A stretch of DNA of 64,000 bases from Tenacibaculum sp. 190130A14a (GTDB lineage: Bacteria > Bacteroidota > Bacteroidia > Flavobacteriales > Flavobacteriaceae): the NCBI RefSeq assembly GCF_964048965.1, contig NZ_OZ040189.1, positions 3,760,501 through 3,824,500 on the forward strand, in the 5' to 3' direction. Shown here in pieces: positions 7,889 to 16,492 of this stretch. Both the position numbers and the translations under genes were made by a program. The notes beneath the pieces were generated by a model. That model was not told the origin of the DNA. It was given only the letters and a program-made list of their open reading frames with translations, and made no database searches. Numbering within the stretch: position 1 is the stretch's first letter; each line of letters begins with the position of its first letter.

Positions 7889-10702
7889 TTATCCAACGAT
7901 ATTAATAATTCTTCCCGGAACTACAATCACTTTTTTAGGAGTACGTCCCTGTAATTGTTGTTGCGTTTTTTCGTGCTCCATCACTGTTTTTTCAATCTCT
8001 TCTTTACTCATGTCTAATGGTAATTCCAAGGTAAAACGTGTTTTACCATTGAAAGAAACAGGGTAGTTCTTAGAGCTTTCCACTAAATGCTTCTCATCAA
8101 ACACTGGGAAAGCAGCTGTAGAAATTGATTCTTTATGACCTAACTTACTCCATAATTCTTCAGAAATATGAGGTGCATATGGTGATACCAATACTAATAA
8201 CTGCTCTAAAATTGCTTTGTTATTACACTCTTGCTTAGCTAATTCATTTACAGCAATCATAAAGGTAGAAACAGAAGTATTGAATGAGAAATTTTCTATA
8301 TCCTCTTCTACTTTCTTAATGGTTTTGTGTAATGTTTTTAAGTTGTCTTTCGTAGCTTCTCCTTCTGAAACTTCGAAGTCTTCTCCTTTGTGGAATAACT
8401 TCCATAGCTTTTTTAAGAATGAATACACTCCAGAAATACCGGATGTTTTCCATGGTTTAAATTGCTCTAAAGGTCCTAAGAACATTTCAAACAAACGTAA
8501 ACTATCTGCTCCATATTCCTCGCAAATATCATCTGGGTTCACAACATTAAACCATCGCTTTGACATTTTTTCAACCTCTCTTCCAACAATATATTTACCA
8601 TCTTCCAATTCAAACTCTGCATCCGCAAATTGAGGTTGCCAATTCTTTAATCCTTCTAAGTCTAATTCATCTGAAGAGTTGATCAACTTCACATCTACAC
8701 GTAACTCTTCTGTTTGATATTGATCTTTTAAACCTAATGAAACGTACTTATTGGTTCCTGAAACTCTGTATACAATTGCAGAAGTTCCTAAGATCATTCC
8801 TTGGTTGATTAATTTTTTTGCAAACTCATCAACTGGCAAGAGTCCTCTATCAAATAAGAATTTTTGCCAAAAACGTGCATATAATAAATGTCCTGTTGCA
8901 TGCTCAGAACCTCCAATATATAAATCTACTTCTTTCCAGTACTCAACTGCTTCCTTGCTTACAAATTCTCCTTCATTCGTAGCATCCATATAACGGTTAA
9001 AATACCAAGAACTTCCTGCCCAACCTGGCATTGTGTTTAATTCTAAAGGAAAAACAGTTTCGTTATTAATTTGATCATTAGAAACAACTGAATTTGTTTC
9101 TGTAGACCAAGCCCATTCCGTCGAATTTCCTAATGGTGGTTTACCATCTTCGGTAGGTAAATACTTTTCTACCTCCGGTAATTCAATTGGTAAATGTTCA
9201 TTTGCTATCATTTGTGGCATTCCGTCTTTGTAATATACTGGGAATGGTTCTCCCCAATAACGTTGACGGCTAAATACTGCATCACGTAAACGATAGTTTA
9301 TTTTTCCGAAACCAAAACCGCGTTTTTCCATTTCATAGATTACGGTTTTCATTCCTTTTTTATAATTCAACCCATCTAAGAAATCAGAGTTTGCTAACTT
9401 AATTCCTTCTTTGGTATCATTTGCTTGTTCTGAAATATCTACTCCATCAAAAATATTTGGAATTTCTAGTCCGAAATGCTTTGCAAAATCATAATCACGT
9501 TGGTCTCCACATGGTACTGCCATTACAGCTCCTGTTCCGTAGCTAGCTAATACATAATCTCCAATCCAAATTGGCACTTGCTTTCCTGTAAACGGATGTA
9601 ATGCATAGGCCCCTGTAAATACTCCTGAAATAGTTTTTACATCTGCCATTCTATCACGCTCTGAACGTTTTGCAGTAGCTTCCACATATGCCTCTACCGC
9701 TCCACGTTGCGCATCAGTAGTAATTTTAGTTACTAAATCATGTTCTGGTGCTAAGGTCATAAAAGACACCCCAAAAATAGTATCAGGTCTTGTAGTAAAC
9801 ACTTCAATATTTGCATCATGTCCATCTACATCAAAACTCACCATGGCTCCTTGACTTCTACCAATCCAGTTGGTTTGAATATCTTTTAAAGGCTGTGGCC
9901 AATCAATTCCATTTAATCCATCTAATAAGCGTTGCGCATATGCAGAAATACGCATAGACCATTGTGTCATTTTTTTACGTACTACTGGATGTCCTCCACG
10001 TTCTGAAACTCCATTTACAATTTCATCATTGGCTAAAACCGTTCCTAAAGCAGGACACCAGTTTACTTCTGTGTCTGACAAATAGGTTAAACGATATTGT
10101 AATAAAATTTCTTGTTGCTCTTTTGAGCTAAAGTTCTTCCACTCTTCTGCAGAAAATTGTTTGATGTCTTCATCAGTCACCGCATTTACCTCAGCATTCC
10201 CAGCTGTTTCAAACTTAGTTATAAGAGTGCTTACATCTTCTGCTTTGTCTGTATCTTTATTATACCAAGAATTGAACAACTGGATAAAGATCCATTGCGT
10301 CCATTTATAATATTCTGGATTTGAAGTACGAACTTCACGAGACCAATCGAATGAGAATCCGATTTTATCTAACTGTCCTCTATATGTTTTAATGTTTGTT
10401 TCGGTAGTGATTGCTGGATGCTGACCTGTTTGAATCGCATATTGTTCAGCTGGTAACCCGAAGCTATCATATCCTTGTGGGTGCAATACATTAAACCCTT
10501 TATGACGCTTGTAACGTGCATAAATATCACTTGCGATATATCCTAATGGATGTCCAACATGTAGTCCTGCTCCAGATGGATAAGGAAACATATCTAATAC
10601 ATAGTATTTAGGTTTATCAGAATTATTACTGGCCTTAAAAGTTTGGTTCTTTGCCCAATACTCTTGCCACTTTTTTTCTATTTCTTGATGATTGTATTGC
10701 AT
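7889..10702 (-). CDS. leuS: Leucine--tRNA ligase
   Basis: A 937-residue class I synthetase charging tRNA-Leu. The HIGH motif appears as HVGH at residues 48-51 after FPYPSGAGL. The CP1 editing domain is present (residues about 230-430, with the TTRPDTIFGV motif), and the signature loop is KMSKR at 712-716 instead of KMSKS. An insertion of roughly 50 residues after the first zinc/connective region (KFETAGNAEVNAV) is characteristic of bacteroidetal LeuRS. The C-terminal anticodon-binding domain ends with the usual LeuRS tail. It appears to be transcribed alone, with a terminator downstream. Confidence 0.97.
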   Translation of the reverse strand: MQYNHQEIEKKWQEYWAKNQTFKASNNSDKPKYYVLDMFPYPSGAGLHVGHPLGYIASDIYARYKRHKGFNVLHPQGYDSFGLPAEQYAIQTGQHPAITTETNIKTYRGQLDKIGFSFDWSREVRTSNPEYYKWTQWIFIQLFNSWYNKDTDKAEDVSTLITKFETAGNAEVNAVTDEDIKQFSAEEWKNFSSKEQQEILLQYRLTYLSDTEVNWCPALGTVLANDEIVNGVSERGGHPVVRKKMTQWSMRISAYAQRLLDGLNGIDWPQPLKDIQTNWIGRSQGAMVSFDVDGHDANIEVFTTRPDTIFGVSFMTLAPEHDLVTKITTDAQRGAVEAYVEATAKRSERDRMADVKTISGVFTGAYALHPFTGKQVPIWIGDYVLASYGTGAVMAVPCGDQRDYDFAKHFGLEIPNIFDGVDISEQANDTKEGIKLANSDFLDGLNYKKGMKTVIYEMEKRGFGFGKINYRLRDAVFSRQRYWGEPFPVYYKDGMPQMIANEHLPIELPEVEKYLPTEDGKPPLGNSTEWAWSTETNSVVSNDQINNETVFPLELNTMPGWAGSSWYFNRYMDATNEGEFVSKEAVEYWKEVDLYIGGSEHATGHLLYARFWQKFLFDRGLLPVDEFAKKLINQGMILGTSAIVYRVSGTNKYVSLGLKDQYQTEELRVDVKLINSSDELDLEGLKNWQPQFADAEFELEDGKYIVGREVEKMSKRWFNVVNPDDICEEYGADSLRLFEMFLGPLEQFKPWKTSGISGVYSFLKKLWKLFHKGEDFEVSEGEATKDNLKTLHKTIKKVEEDIENFSFNTSVSTFMIAVNELAKQECNNKAILEQLLVLVSPYAPHISEELWSKLGHKESISTAAFPVFDEKHLVESSKNYPVSFNGKTRFTLELPLDMSKEEIEKTVMEHEKTQQQLQGRTPKKVIVVPGRIINIVG

Positions 10703-10735
10703 TCTTTAAATTTATTCCTGTCGGTACGAAACATA

Positions 10736-10797
10736 AAATGGTGAGATCATTTCATTAAGAAACTACTTCACGCTGTTCGCAATGACGTGATTTTGAA
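10736..10797 (-). repeat. Solitary degenerate copy of a GTCATTGCGAA-type intergenic repeat
   Basis: Read on the minus strand, this stretch begins cacgtcattgcgaacagcg, continues with gtgaagtagtttct and ends near gatctcacc. This resembles the dispersed noncoding repeat starting GTCATTGCGA and containing GAAGCAATCTC that is common between genes in Bacteroidota genomes. Only one copy was noticed in the window, so repeat status rests on recollection of the family. Confidence 0.35.
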
Positions 10798-10844
10798 GCT
10801 GCAAATTTACAATTCTTGTTTGGAAGAAGAAAGCCTGATTTTAA

Positions 10845-11780
10845 TTAGCTTAAAGATTCTTTTCGGTTTCTTTTTTCAGTGATTATTAGTGAATGATAAA
10901 TAAAAGAATTGATAGGTGTAGGGATGTTTAATTCTTGACCCATTTTATGAATAGTTCCTACTTGAGAATCTAATTCTGAAGGACGTCCTTCCATGATGTC
11001 TCGTTGTAAGGATGCTGTTGTCTCATATGGAAGCTTGTCTATAAAGTGAAACACTTTTTCAATACTTTCTTTATTTAAGGGAACTCCTTTGGCATTAGCT
11101 ATAGTAACTATTTCTTGAGCAGTTTTAAGCATAAGATTTCTCACCTCTGGCTGCGTTCTCATTTCTCCTAAAGTAGCTCTTGTAAGTCCTCCAAGTGCAC
11201 TTATAGTTGTAATAAACAAAAATTTAGACCAAATAGCTACCTGTATATTGTCTGGAACTTGATTGAAGATTTCGGCTTTATCAAAAACATTTTTAATTTC
11301 TTTTATCCTAGTTGAGTGGCTATTATCTAACTCTCCAAAGGCTATATACGGTTCTATTGCCATATGATTGATAACTCCAAACCGCTCTATTTTACTTACA
11401 ATTTTACATAAACCACCTAGAACATGCTGAGTTCCTAGAATCTTAATAAGTTTCTCAGCATTATCTGCTCCATTTAATAGAGAAATTACTGACGTATTGT
11501 TCGTTAAAATTGGTTGGATACTTTTAGCTACCTCTTCAAGCTGCCATGTTTTAGTAGTAATTAAAATCAAATCTGGATTTGAGATTGTAGCAACATCATT
11601 GGTAACATTTACCTTTTTTAAGGTAAAATTTCCATTAATGCTTTTTAGTTCTAATCCATTTTGTTTGATGGCTTCTAAGTGTTTTCCTCTTGCTATAAAG
11701 GTAACGTTTTGCCCAAATTGAGCTAATCGAACACCAAAATAGCCTCCAACACCTCCTGTACCGTAAATAACAATATTCAT
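10845..11780 (-). CDS. panE: 2-dehydropantoate 2-reductase
   Basis: A 311-residue cytosolic NADPH-dependent reductase of ketopantoate, in the pantothenate/CoA pathway. The protein opens with the Rossmann fingerprint GTGGVGG right after the chosen Met. The C-terminal helical domain carries KFLFITTISALGGLTRATLG and ends with the GRPSELDSQVG segment typical of the family. The frame extends 21 residues upstream, but that part crosses the hairpin at 11805-11840 and would displace the Rossmann strand, so the ATG at 11780 is preferred. Some family members act on other 2-keto acids. Confidence 0.88.
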   Translation of the reverse strand: MNIVIYGTGGVGGYFGVRLAQFGQNVTFIARGKHLEAIKQNGLELKSINGNFTLKKVNVTNDVATISNPDLILITTKTWQLEEVAKSIQPILTNNTSVISLLNGADNAEKLIKILGTQHVLGGLCKIVSKIERFGVINHMAIEPYIAFGELDNSHSTRIKEIKNVFDKAEIFNQVPDNIQVAIWSKFLFITTISALGGLTRATLGEMRTQPEVRNLMLKTAQEIVTIANAKGVPLNKESIEKVFHFIDKLPYETTASLQRDIMEGRPSELDSQVGTIHKMGQELNIPTPINSFIYHSLIITEKRNRKESLS

Positions 11781-11804
11781 AGATTTTGTTTTAAGTAAAT
11801 TTAC

Positions 11805-11840
11805 AAAAAACAAAAAATGCTCAATAAGATATTGAGCATT
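11805..11840 (-). terminator. Minus-strand hairpin with T-run upstream of panE
   Basis: A perfect 11-base stem (aatgctcaata / tattgagcatt) with a three-base loop is followed on the minus strand by ttttttgtttttt. It lies only about 35 bases before the panE start, so it either ends a separate upstream transcript or attenuates panE. Confidence 0.75.
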
Positions 11841-12091
11841 CATTTTCTTGCTAAAGAAATATGATTCTTATAAAAGTAGGTCTATATTATTTTACCGAAG
11901 GGTACTTCCAAAATTCACCTAGCAAGAATAATTACACAATAGGCCATAAGACAAAGCTTACAATGTTTTCTCAAAATGTTTCTTTTTAGGGACCTCTATA
12001 TTTTTGTGAGGTTTACTTTATGTTTCACTTCGAAATTTCAAAAAACACGCTCCACAACCTTATAACCAATTGTAAATTATACTATTATGAC
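11805..12091 (-). ncRNA. Candidate small RNA or attenuator leader between DUF2911 and panE genes
   Basis: The 398-base interval 11781-12178 has no convincing gene on either strand. On the minus strand it holds a promoter match (TTTG, 18 bases, TAATTTTG at 12097-12126), then about 285 bases with only very short reading frames, then a strong terminator at 11805-11840. This is the layout of an independent noncoding transcript or of a regulated panE leader. I do not recognise a known RNA family in it. Confidence 0.3.
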
Positions 12092-12096
12092 ACAAT

Positions 12097-12126
12097 CAAA
12101 ATTAAAAAGTCACATTTAAACACAAA
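12097..12126 (-). promoter_or_regulatory. Promoter candidate for the intergenic minus-strand transcript
   Basis: TTTG (12123-12126) and TAATTTTG (12097-12104), read on the minus strand, are separated by 18 bases and match the Bacteroidetes TTTG/TAnnTTTG consensus. The -33 box overlaps the T-run of the preceding terminator. Confidence 0.4.
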
Positions 12127-12157
12127 AAAACACCTCATACTTTGTATGAGGTGTTTT
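12123..12157 (-). terminator. Terminator after the DUF2911 gene
   Basis: The stem cacctcatac / gtatgaggtg is followed on the minus strand by a run of seven T. It lies 22 bases after the DUF2911 stop codon and closes the metal-cassette operon. Confidence 0.85.
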
Positions 12158-12178
12158 TAAATACTTTTATCTAAAGGC

Positions 12179-12721
12179 CTATCCCTTCACAGGAACGGAA
12201 ATAACTACATCTCCCCAACCTAAATACATGGTTGCTTCTTCTCCTTGACCGCTAAAGGTAATTGAAAATGCTTCTAATGTTTTTTTTGCTTTTGAAACTT
12301 TTGCAATTACTCTAGCAACATCTTCTTTTTGCTTATAAAAATAAGATCCCCAAACATTTTTTGCAGTATTTAAAACAACGGTCCATTTATCATCTCCTGG
12401 AATGGTAAATAATGAATATGTTCCTGCTTTTACTTTTTTATCACCAAAAGTTACATCTTTATAAAAGGTAATTTCAGCTGCTTCATTTGCCCCTGTTCTC
12501 CAAACTTTTCCTTTAGGTGCTAATTGTGTTAAACTCCTTCCCTTTAATTGCGGACGGCTATATGTAACCTTCACCAATTTATCTGAGACTCTCCAATTTG
12601 AAGGGTATGATGCTGCATCCATTGGACTTTTATCTAATCCTGAAAAATTTTGTGCAGTTGTTTCATTTGTAAAAACAACGGCAACAACTAGTAGCAAAAA
12701 TGTTATAATTGATTTTTTCAT
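12179..12721 (-). CDS. DUF2911 family secreted protein
   Basis: About 180 residues beginning with a Sec signal peptide (MKKSIITFLLLVVAVVF, probable cleavage after TTAQ). The body has the DUF2911 hallmarks PSNWRVSDKLVKVTYSRP, GKVWRTGANEAAEITF, AGTYSLFTIPG and VWGSYFY. The family is frequent in Bacteroidota, is predicted periplasmic or envelope-located, and has no firm function. I use the ATG at 12721 because the frame upstream would add a lysine- and isoleucine-rich stretch before the signal peptide. It is last in the run starting at 18040 and may simply be co-transcribed with the metal genes. Confidence 0.8.
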   Translation of the reverse strand: MKKSIITFLLLVVAVVFTNETTAQNFSGLDKSPMDAASYPSNWRVSDKLVKVTYSRPQLKGRSLTQLAPKGKVWRTGANEAAEITFYKDVTFGDKKVKAGTYSLFTIPGDDKWTVVLNTAKNVWGSYFYKQKEDVARVIAKVSKAKKTLEAFSITFSGQGEEATMYLGWGDVVISVPVKG

Positions 12722-12805
12722 TGTTATAGGTTTTATAGTTATAATTTTACGTTGCATTGGTCAATAAAATTACAAATCCTTACACTTCATATTCTTAAAT
12801 AAATC

Positions 12806-14041
12806 CTAAATTCTTTTTTTAAGGTATCTACTTCCTTCAATTAATAAAATAAATAAAATACTTATTCCGAAGAGCGGTAATATTATGCCCAACAATATTA
12901 AAAACGTAACTATCAGAGGGTTTATTTTAAAACTTTTAGAAACTTTAGGAATTCCCCAACTATTTTCGGGTTTTCTAACCACGTAAGATGCAATAGCTCC
13001 CAAACTCATAATAGTTAACATTACTGCAACCCCAAACATTAACCACCAATTCCATCCTCCAAACTGACCTTGATGAAATGCCATGACCCACATTCTCCCT
13101 CGCATTAAAAAACCCACATCACTCCAATTGTGTTTTTTGATCAGTGCTCCTGAATATTGATCGAAATGCATCATCTTTTGAGCATTTAAATCGAATGTTT
13201 TATTGGAAACACTAAAAGTACTTTTCTCATTTTTTGGAAGCCCAATACTTATTGTTCCTTTTAGTTTTTGTTGTTTTGCAATGGTAACCATTTCATCTAA
13301 TGTTAATGGTTTCTCTTTTATTTCAGAAGTTAACCCTCTTCCACTCCAAGTTTTTGGGTATCCTGTATTTGTTACTTTTTGCACCCATTTAAAATTAGCT
13401 CCAAAAACATCTGTCCACGGCAATCCTCCGGCAAGTGTAAGAATTAATAAACCCGAAATCCAAAATCCAATAACCGCATGCAAATCTCTAAACAAAATTC
13501 GTTTTCCTTCTCTGAGTCGAATTGTAAACACTCCTTTTATCCCTCTTTGAAAAGGCCACCAAATGTATAAACCAGACAAAATAAGTATAAGCATCCAACT
13601 AGCTACTAACTCAACTAGCTTTGTTCCTGTTTTTCCTCCAAGAAGTTCTCCATGTAGTTTTCGTACTGTATACATCCAAGTATCTTTCGGACTAAACTTT
13701 CCAGTAACTTTTCCACTATAAGGATTTACAAATAGTGAGTTTTTATGACTAAATCTCCCTGAAACAAATTCGGTGGCAATACTTTCAGTAAAAGGTAACA
13801 CCATACTATTGGGCTTTTTCTTCATACTTTGTTTTGCCAAGGCCCATTGTTCTTCATATGAAATAGTACTCTCTGTTTTGTCCTTTACTTTTTGAATAGA
13901 AGCTTTAACTTCTTTTTCAACCTGAGGGTTAAACAAATAGATAGCTCCAGTAATTGACAATACCAGTACAAATGGCAATGAGATTATTCCTGCAATAAAA
14001 TGCCATTTCCAAAGCCATTGATTTAATTTTCTATTTTTCAT
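12806..14041 (-). CDS. PepSY-associated TM protein (putative ferric/metal reductase)
   Basis: A 411-residue inner-membrane protein of the PepSY_TM family. The membrane segments lie around residues 13-35 (WKWHFIAGIISLPFVLVLSITGAIY), 140-160, 190-210 and 335-355, with a further hydrophobic pair near the C-terminus. The periplasmic loops contain PepSY-like stretches (EEQWALAKQSM, LTLDEMVTIAKQQ). His residues in the helices (WHF, RDLHAVIGFW, MAFHQG) fit heme-binding reductases that release metal from siderophores. It lies 65 bases downstream of the TonB receptor, the usual pairing for metal uptake. The ATG at 14041 puts the first helix at the normal position. Confidence 0.8.
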   Translation of the reverse strand: MKNRKLNQWLWKWHFIAGIISLPFVLVLSITGAIYLFNPQVEKEVKASIQKVKDKTESTISYEEQWALAKQSMKKKPNSMVLPFTESIATEFVSGRFSHKNSLFVNPYSGKVTGKFSPKDTWMYTVRKLHGELLGGKTGTKLVELVASWMLILILSGLYIWWPFQRGIKGVFTIRLREGKRILFRDLHAVIGFWISGLLILTLAGGLPWTDVFGANFKWVQKVTNTGYPKTWSGRGLTSEIKEKPLTLDEMVTIAKQQKLKGTISIGLPKNEKSTFSVSNKTFDLNAQKMMHFDQYSGALIKKHNWSDVGFLMRGRMWVMAFHQGQFGGWNWWLMFGVAVMLTIMSLGAIASYVVRKPENSWGIPKVSKSFKINPLIVTFLILLGIILPLFGISILFILLIEGSRYLKKRI

Positions 14042-14058
14042 TTTGAATGAATATAATT

Positions 14059-14097
14059 GAAAGCACAACTCATATTCTTAATTTTAGTTGTGCTTTC
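14059..14097 (-). other. Intercistronic 12-bp hairpin between TonB receptor and PepSY genes
   Basis: Perfect 12-base arms (gaaagcacaact / agttgtgctttc) flank a 15-base AT-rich loop. There is only a weak T-tail, so it is more likely an mRNA-stability or partial-termination element tuning the receptor-to-reductase ratio than a full terminator. Confidence 0.6.
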
Positions 14098-14106
14098 TGT
14101 ATTTTA

Positions 14107-16458
14107 TTAAAAGTTATACTTTACACCAAAATGAAATGCTCTTGGGTTTCCTATACTATATGTATTTTGCTTACTCCATCTACTATAAGAAGCTCTTACT
14201 GCATAGAGTGTATCAAATATATTTAAAGCCTGCCCCCAAATTTCAAATTGTTTGTAGGTGTAATTGGCTCTAAGATTTAAAATATTATGTCCTTTATACG
14301 TTGATGTTCCTAAAACATCAGCTCCCAAAGTGTCTTGTCCTATAACAGCCTGCCCTTCAAAGCTTGTATTATAACTCCCTACCTGTTCATGCTCTAGTGT
14401 TAACAATAAGTTTTGAATTGGTTTATAGTTCAAAGAAGTTGTGGCAATATAATTAGGTGCCGTTTGCATGTCTGTATTAGAATAATCTATGTTATTCTCA
14501 AAAAAAGAAAGGTATTTATGTGTAGCGTAACTACCGCTATAATTTAAATAAAGGTTTTCTAAAAATTGGTACTTCACTCCCAATTCAACACCTCTAGATC
14601 TTGTTTTTCCAGCATTCTTCTGAACAAAATTTCCAAAATCATCTCGAATAGAAATCAATCGATCTATTCCGTCTAATTGATAAATAGCAACATCTACTTT
14701 TAACTTTGAAGGAATTGTAAAATATCCTCCTATTTCGTAGTTATGAAATTTCGCTGGTTTTAATGAAAAAGCATTTCCTGAAGTATTTTTACCATTTCTA
14801 AAAAGTGTTCCTACTTGCGGAGGTGTAAATCCTTTTGAATAGCTTGAGTAAATTCCCGATTTTTCTGTTAAATTTAAATTCACACCTAACTTAGGCGAAT
14901 AATTATGATAACTTATTTTAGTGTCTCGTACACCAGAGTTTCCTTCGTCTAAATTATCATAATCATATGTAAAACCATCGTAGCGTAATGCTCCTGTTAA
15001 TTTTATATTTTCTAATGGAGTTGTTTCGAACTGAACATACCCGGCATAGTTAAAAATGTCAGCATCATATTTTAAGATAAAATCATTATTTCTTACAGTA
15101 TAATTGGTATTTTGAGCAGTAGCAACATCTACAATAACATCTATATTTTCTGCTTCATAGTTTTGAGGAGAAAAATCGGTTGTAGCTCCAATAATTAAAC
15201 TAGAATTTGCAAAGTTGAAATCGATTTTATGCTGTACCAATCCAACATAACTTTTAAATTTATTCGAATTTATTTCTCCACTACCTGTTCCATCTAAAAC
15301 CCCACTAACTCTGTTTTGTCTAATTCGATATGAAGGTATTTGATTCATCTCATTATTTCTATAAATAAAGTTAAAAGATGTTTTGTTAGTACCATTCCAA
15401 AACTTGTCTAAAGTTGAGCGAAATCTAAATGCTTTTGCCTCTCTTTCCGTAAATGTTTGATTACTTTCATAATTAGCATCTGTATAATTCTTTTCTGAAA
15501 TTGACCCTGACATATCTGATCGGTAATTGATATAAGTTACACTATTGGTCCATTGTAAATTTTCAGAAAAATCATTGACGTTCTTAAAAGAAATAGCCGT
15601 TTTTTCATAGTCGGAATGACCAACCACTCCATTATCTCTTCGAATATGATGTCCTCCAATATAAAAACCATATTTTTCTTTCAAGGTAGTTGATGCTTCT
15701 AATTCATATCTAGTCAATCCTAAATCGTTTATTTGAATCCCAACAGATCCGCCAAAATCTCTTCTTGGTTTTTTAGTAATGAAATTAAAACTTCCTCCAA
15801 TTGCCTCACTACCATAAATACTAGATGCAGGTCCTTTTAACACCTCAACTCTTTCAAATGTAGTATTGTTCATTTCTAATAAAGCATTGTGATTAAAAAC
15901 AGCTACTGGACGTATTGGTAAACCATCTTCTACATATAAAAACAAAGACTTTGTTGAGATAGGAGATCGTGTAGCCATGAAATGTTGTTCGTTACTCGAT
16001 GCTTTTGAGGTACTCATAAAAACTCCTGGCACTTGGTTTACTAACTGTTCTATTCCAAACGCTTTCGTTTCTTTGATCTGGTTTGCATCCAATAATCCAA
16101 TAGAAGCAGGAACTTCTCTCCTTTTTTGTACTTCTCTACTAGCGGAAACAACTACCTCTTCTAAACTTTGAAGAGCAAACTCCAAAACTACCATGTTTTC
16201 CGTTGGAGAGAGTATGACTTCTTTTGATATATATCCAACACTTGATATTATAACTTTAGGGCTATTCAATTTTATAATAAATCTTCCCTCTACATCCGAT
16301 ACGCTTCCTGTTTTCTTGTTATTTAATGAAACTACAGCTGCTCCAACAATTGGTTCGTTTTGTGTATTTACTATTTTTCCTTTAAAAATTGTTTGTGAAA
16401 CTCCTTTAAAATTAGGCAATAGCAGTCCTAGGCATAGTAATAATGCGAATTTTTTCAT
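14107..16458 (-). CDS. TonB-dependent receptor with CarboxypepD_reg-like domain (metal/siderophore type)
   Basis: A 783-residue outer-membrane receptor. It has a signal peptide (residues 1-22, ending GVSQ), a carboxypeptidase-regulatory-like domain (about 25-95, GKIVNTQNEPIVGAAV), a TonB-box-like LEEVVVSA at about 107-114, a plug domain (about 118-225, with VEVLKGPASSIYGSEAIGGSFNFIT) and a C-terminal barrel ending in Phe. It resembles FecA/siderophore-type receptors more than SusC, which are longer. The operon places it with a Met/His-rich barrel and a PepSY protein, so the ligand is probably a metal complex; iron or copper is inference. Confidence 0.85.
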   Translation of the reverse strand: MKKFALLLCLGLLLPNFKGVSQTIFKGKIVNTQNEPIVGAAVVSLNNKKTGSVSDVEGRFIIKLNSPKVIISSVGYISKEVILSPTENMVVLEFALQSLEEVVVSASREVQKRREVPASIGLLDANQIKETKAFGIEQLVNQVPGVFMSTSKASSNEQHFMATRSPISTKSLFLYVEDGLPIRPVAVFNHNALLEMNNTTFERVEVLKGPASSIYGSEAIGGSFNFITKKPRRDFGGSVGIQINDLGLTRYELEASTTLKEKYGFYIGGHHIRRDNGVVGHSDYEKTAISFKNVNDFSENLQWTNSVTYINYRSDMSGSISEKNYTDANYESNQTFTEREAKAFRFRSTLDKFWNGTNKTSFNFIYRNNEMNQIPSYRIRQNRVSGVLDGTGSGEINSNKFKSYVGLVQHKIDFNFANSSLIIGATTDFSPQNYEAENIDVIVDVATAQNTNYTVRNNDFILKYDADIFNYAGYVQFETTPLENIKLTGALRYDGFTYDYDNLDEGNSGVRDTKISYHNYSPKLGVNLNLTEKSGIYSSYSKGFTPPQVGTLFRNGKNTSGNAFSLKPAKFHNYEIGGYFTIPSKLKVDVAIYQLDGIDRLISIRDDFGNFVQKNAGKTRSRGVELGVKYQFLENLYLNYSGSYATHKYLSFFENNIDYSNTDMQTAPNYIATTSLNYKPIQNLLLTLEHEQVGSYNTSFEGQAVIGQDTLGADVLGTSTYKGHNILNLRANYTYKQFEIWGQALNIFDTLYAVRASYSRWSKQNTYSIGNPRAFHFGVKYNF

Positions 16459-16492
16459 AATGAAAATAATAAATTGATATGTTAACTAAATA

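Noticed and set aside
10140..10260. Possible intein or foreign insertion in LeuRS
   Set aside because: The segment is an in-frame insertion without splicing motifs and is characteristic of bacteroidetal LeuRS.
11781..11843. N-terminal extension of PanE by 21 residues
   Set aside because: It would run through a strong hairpin and place residues before the Rossmann strand that normally begins the protein.
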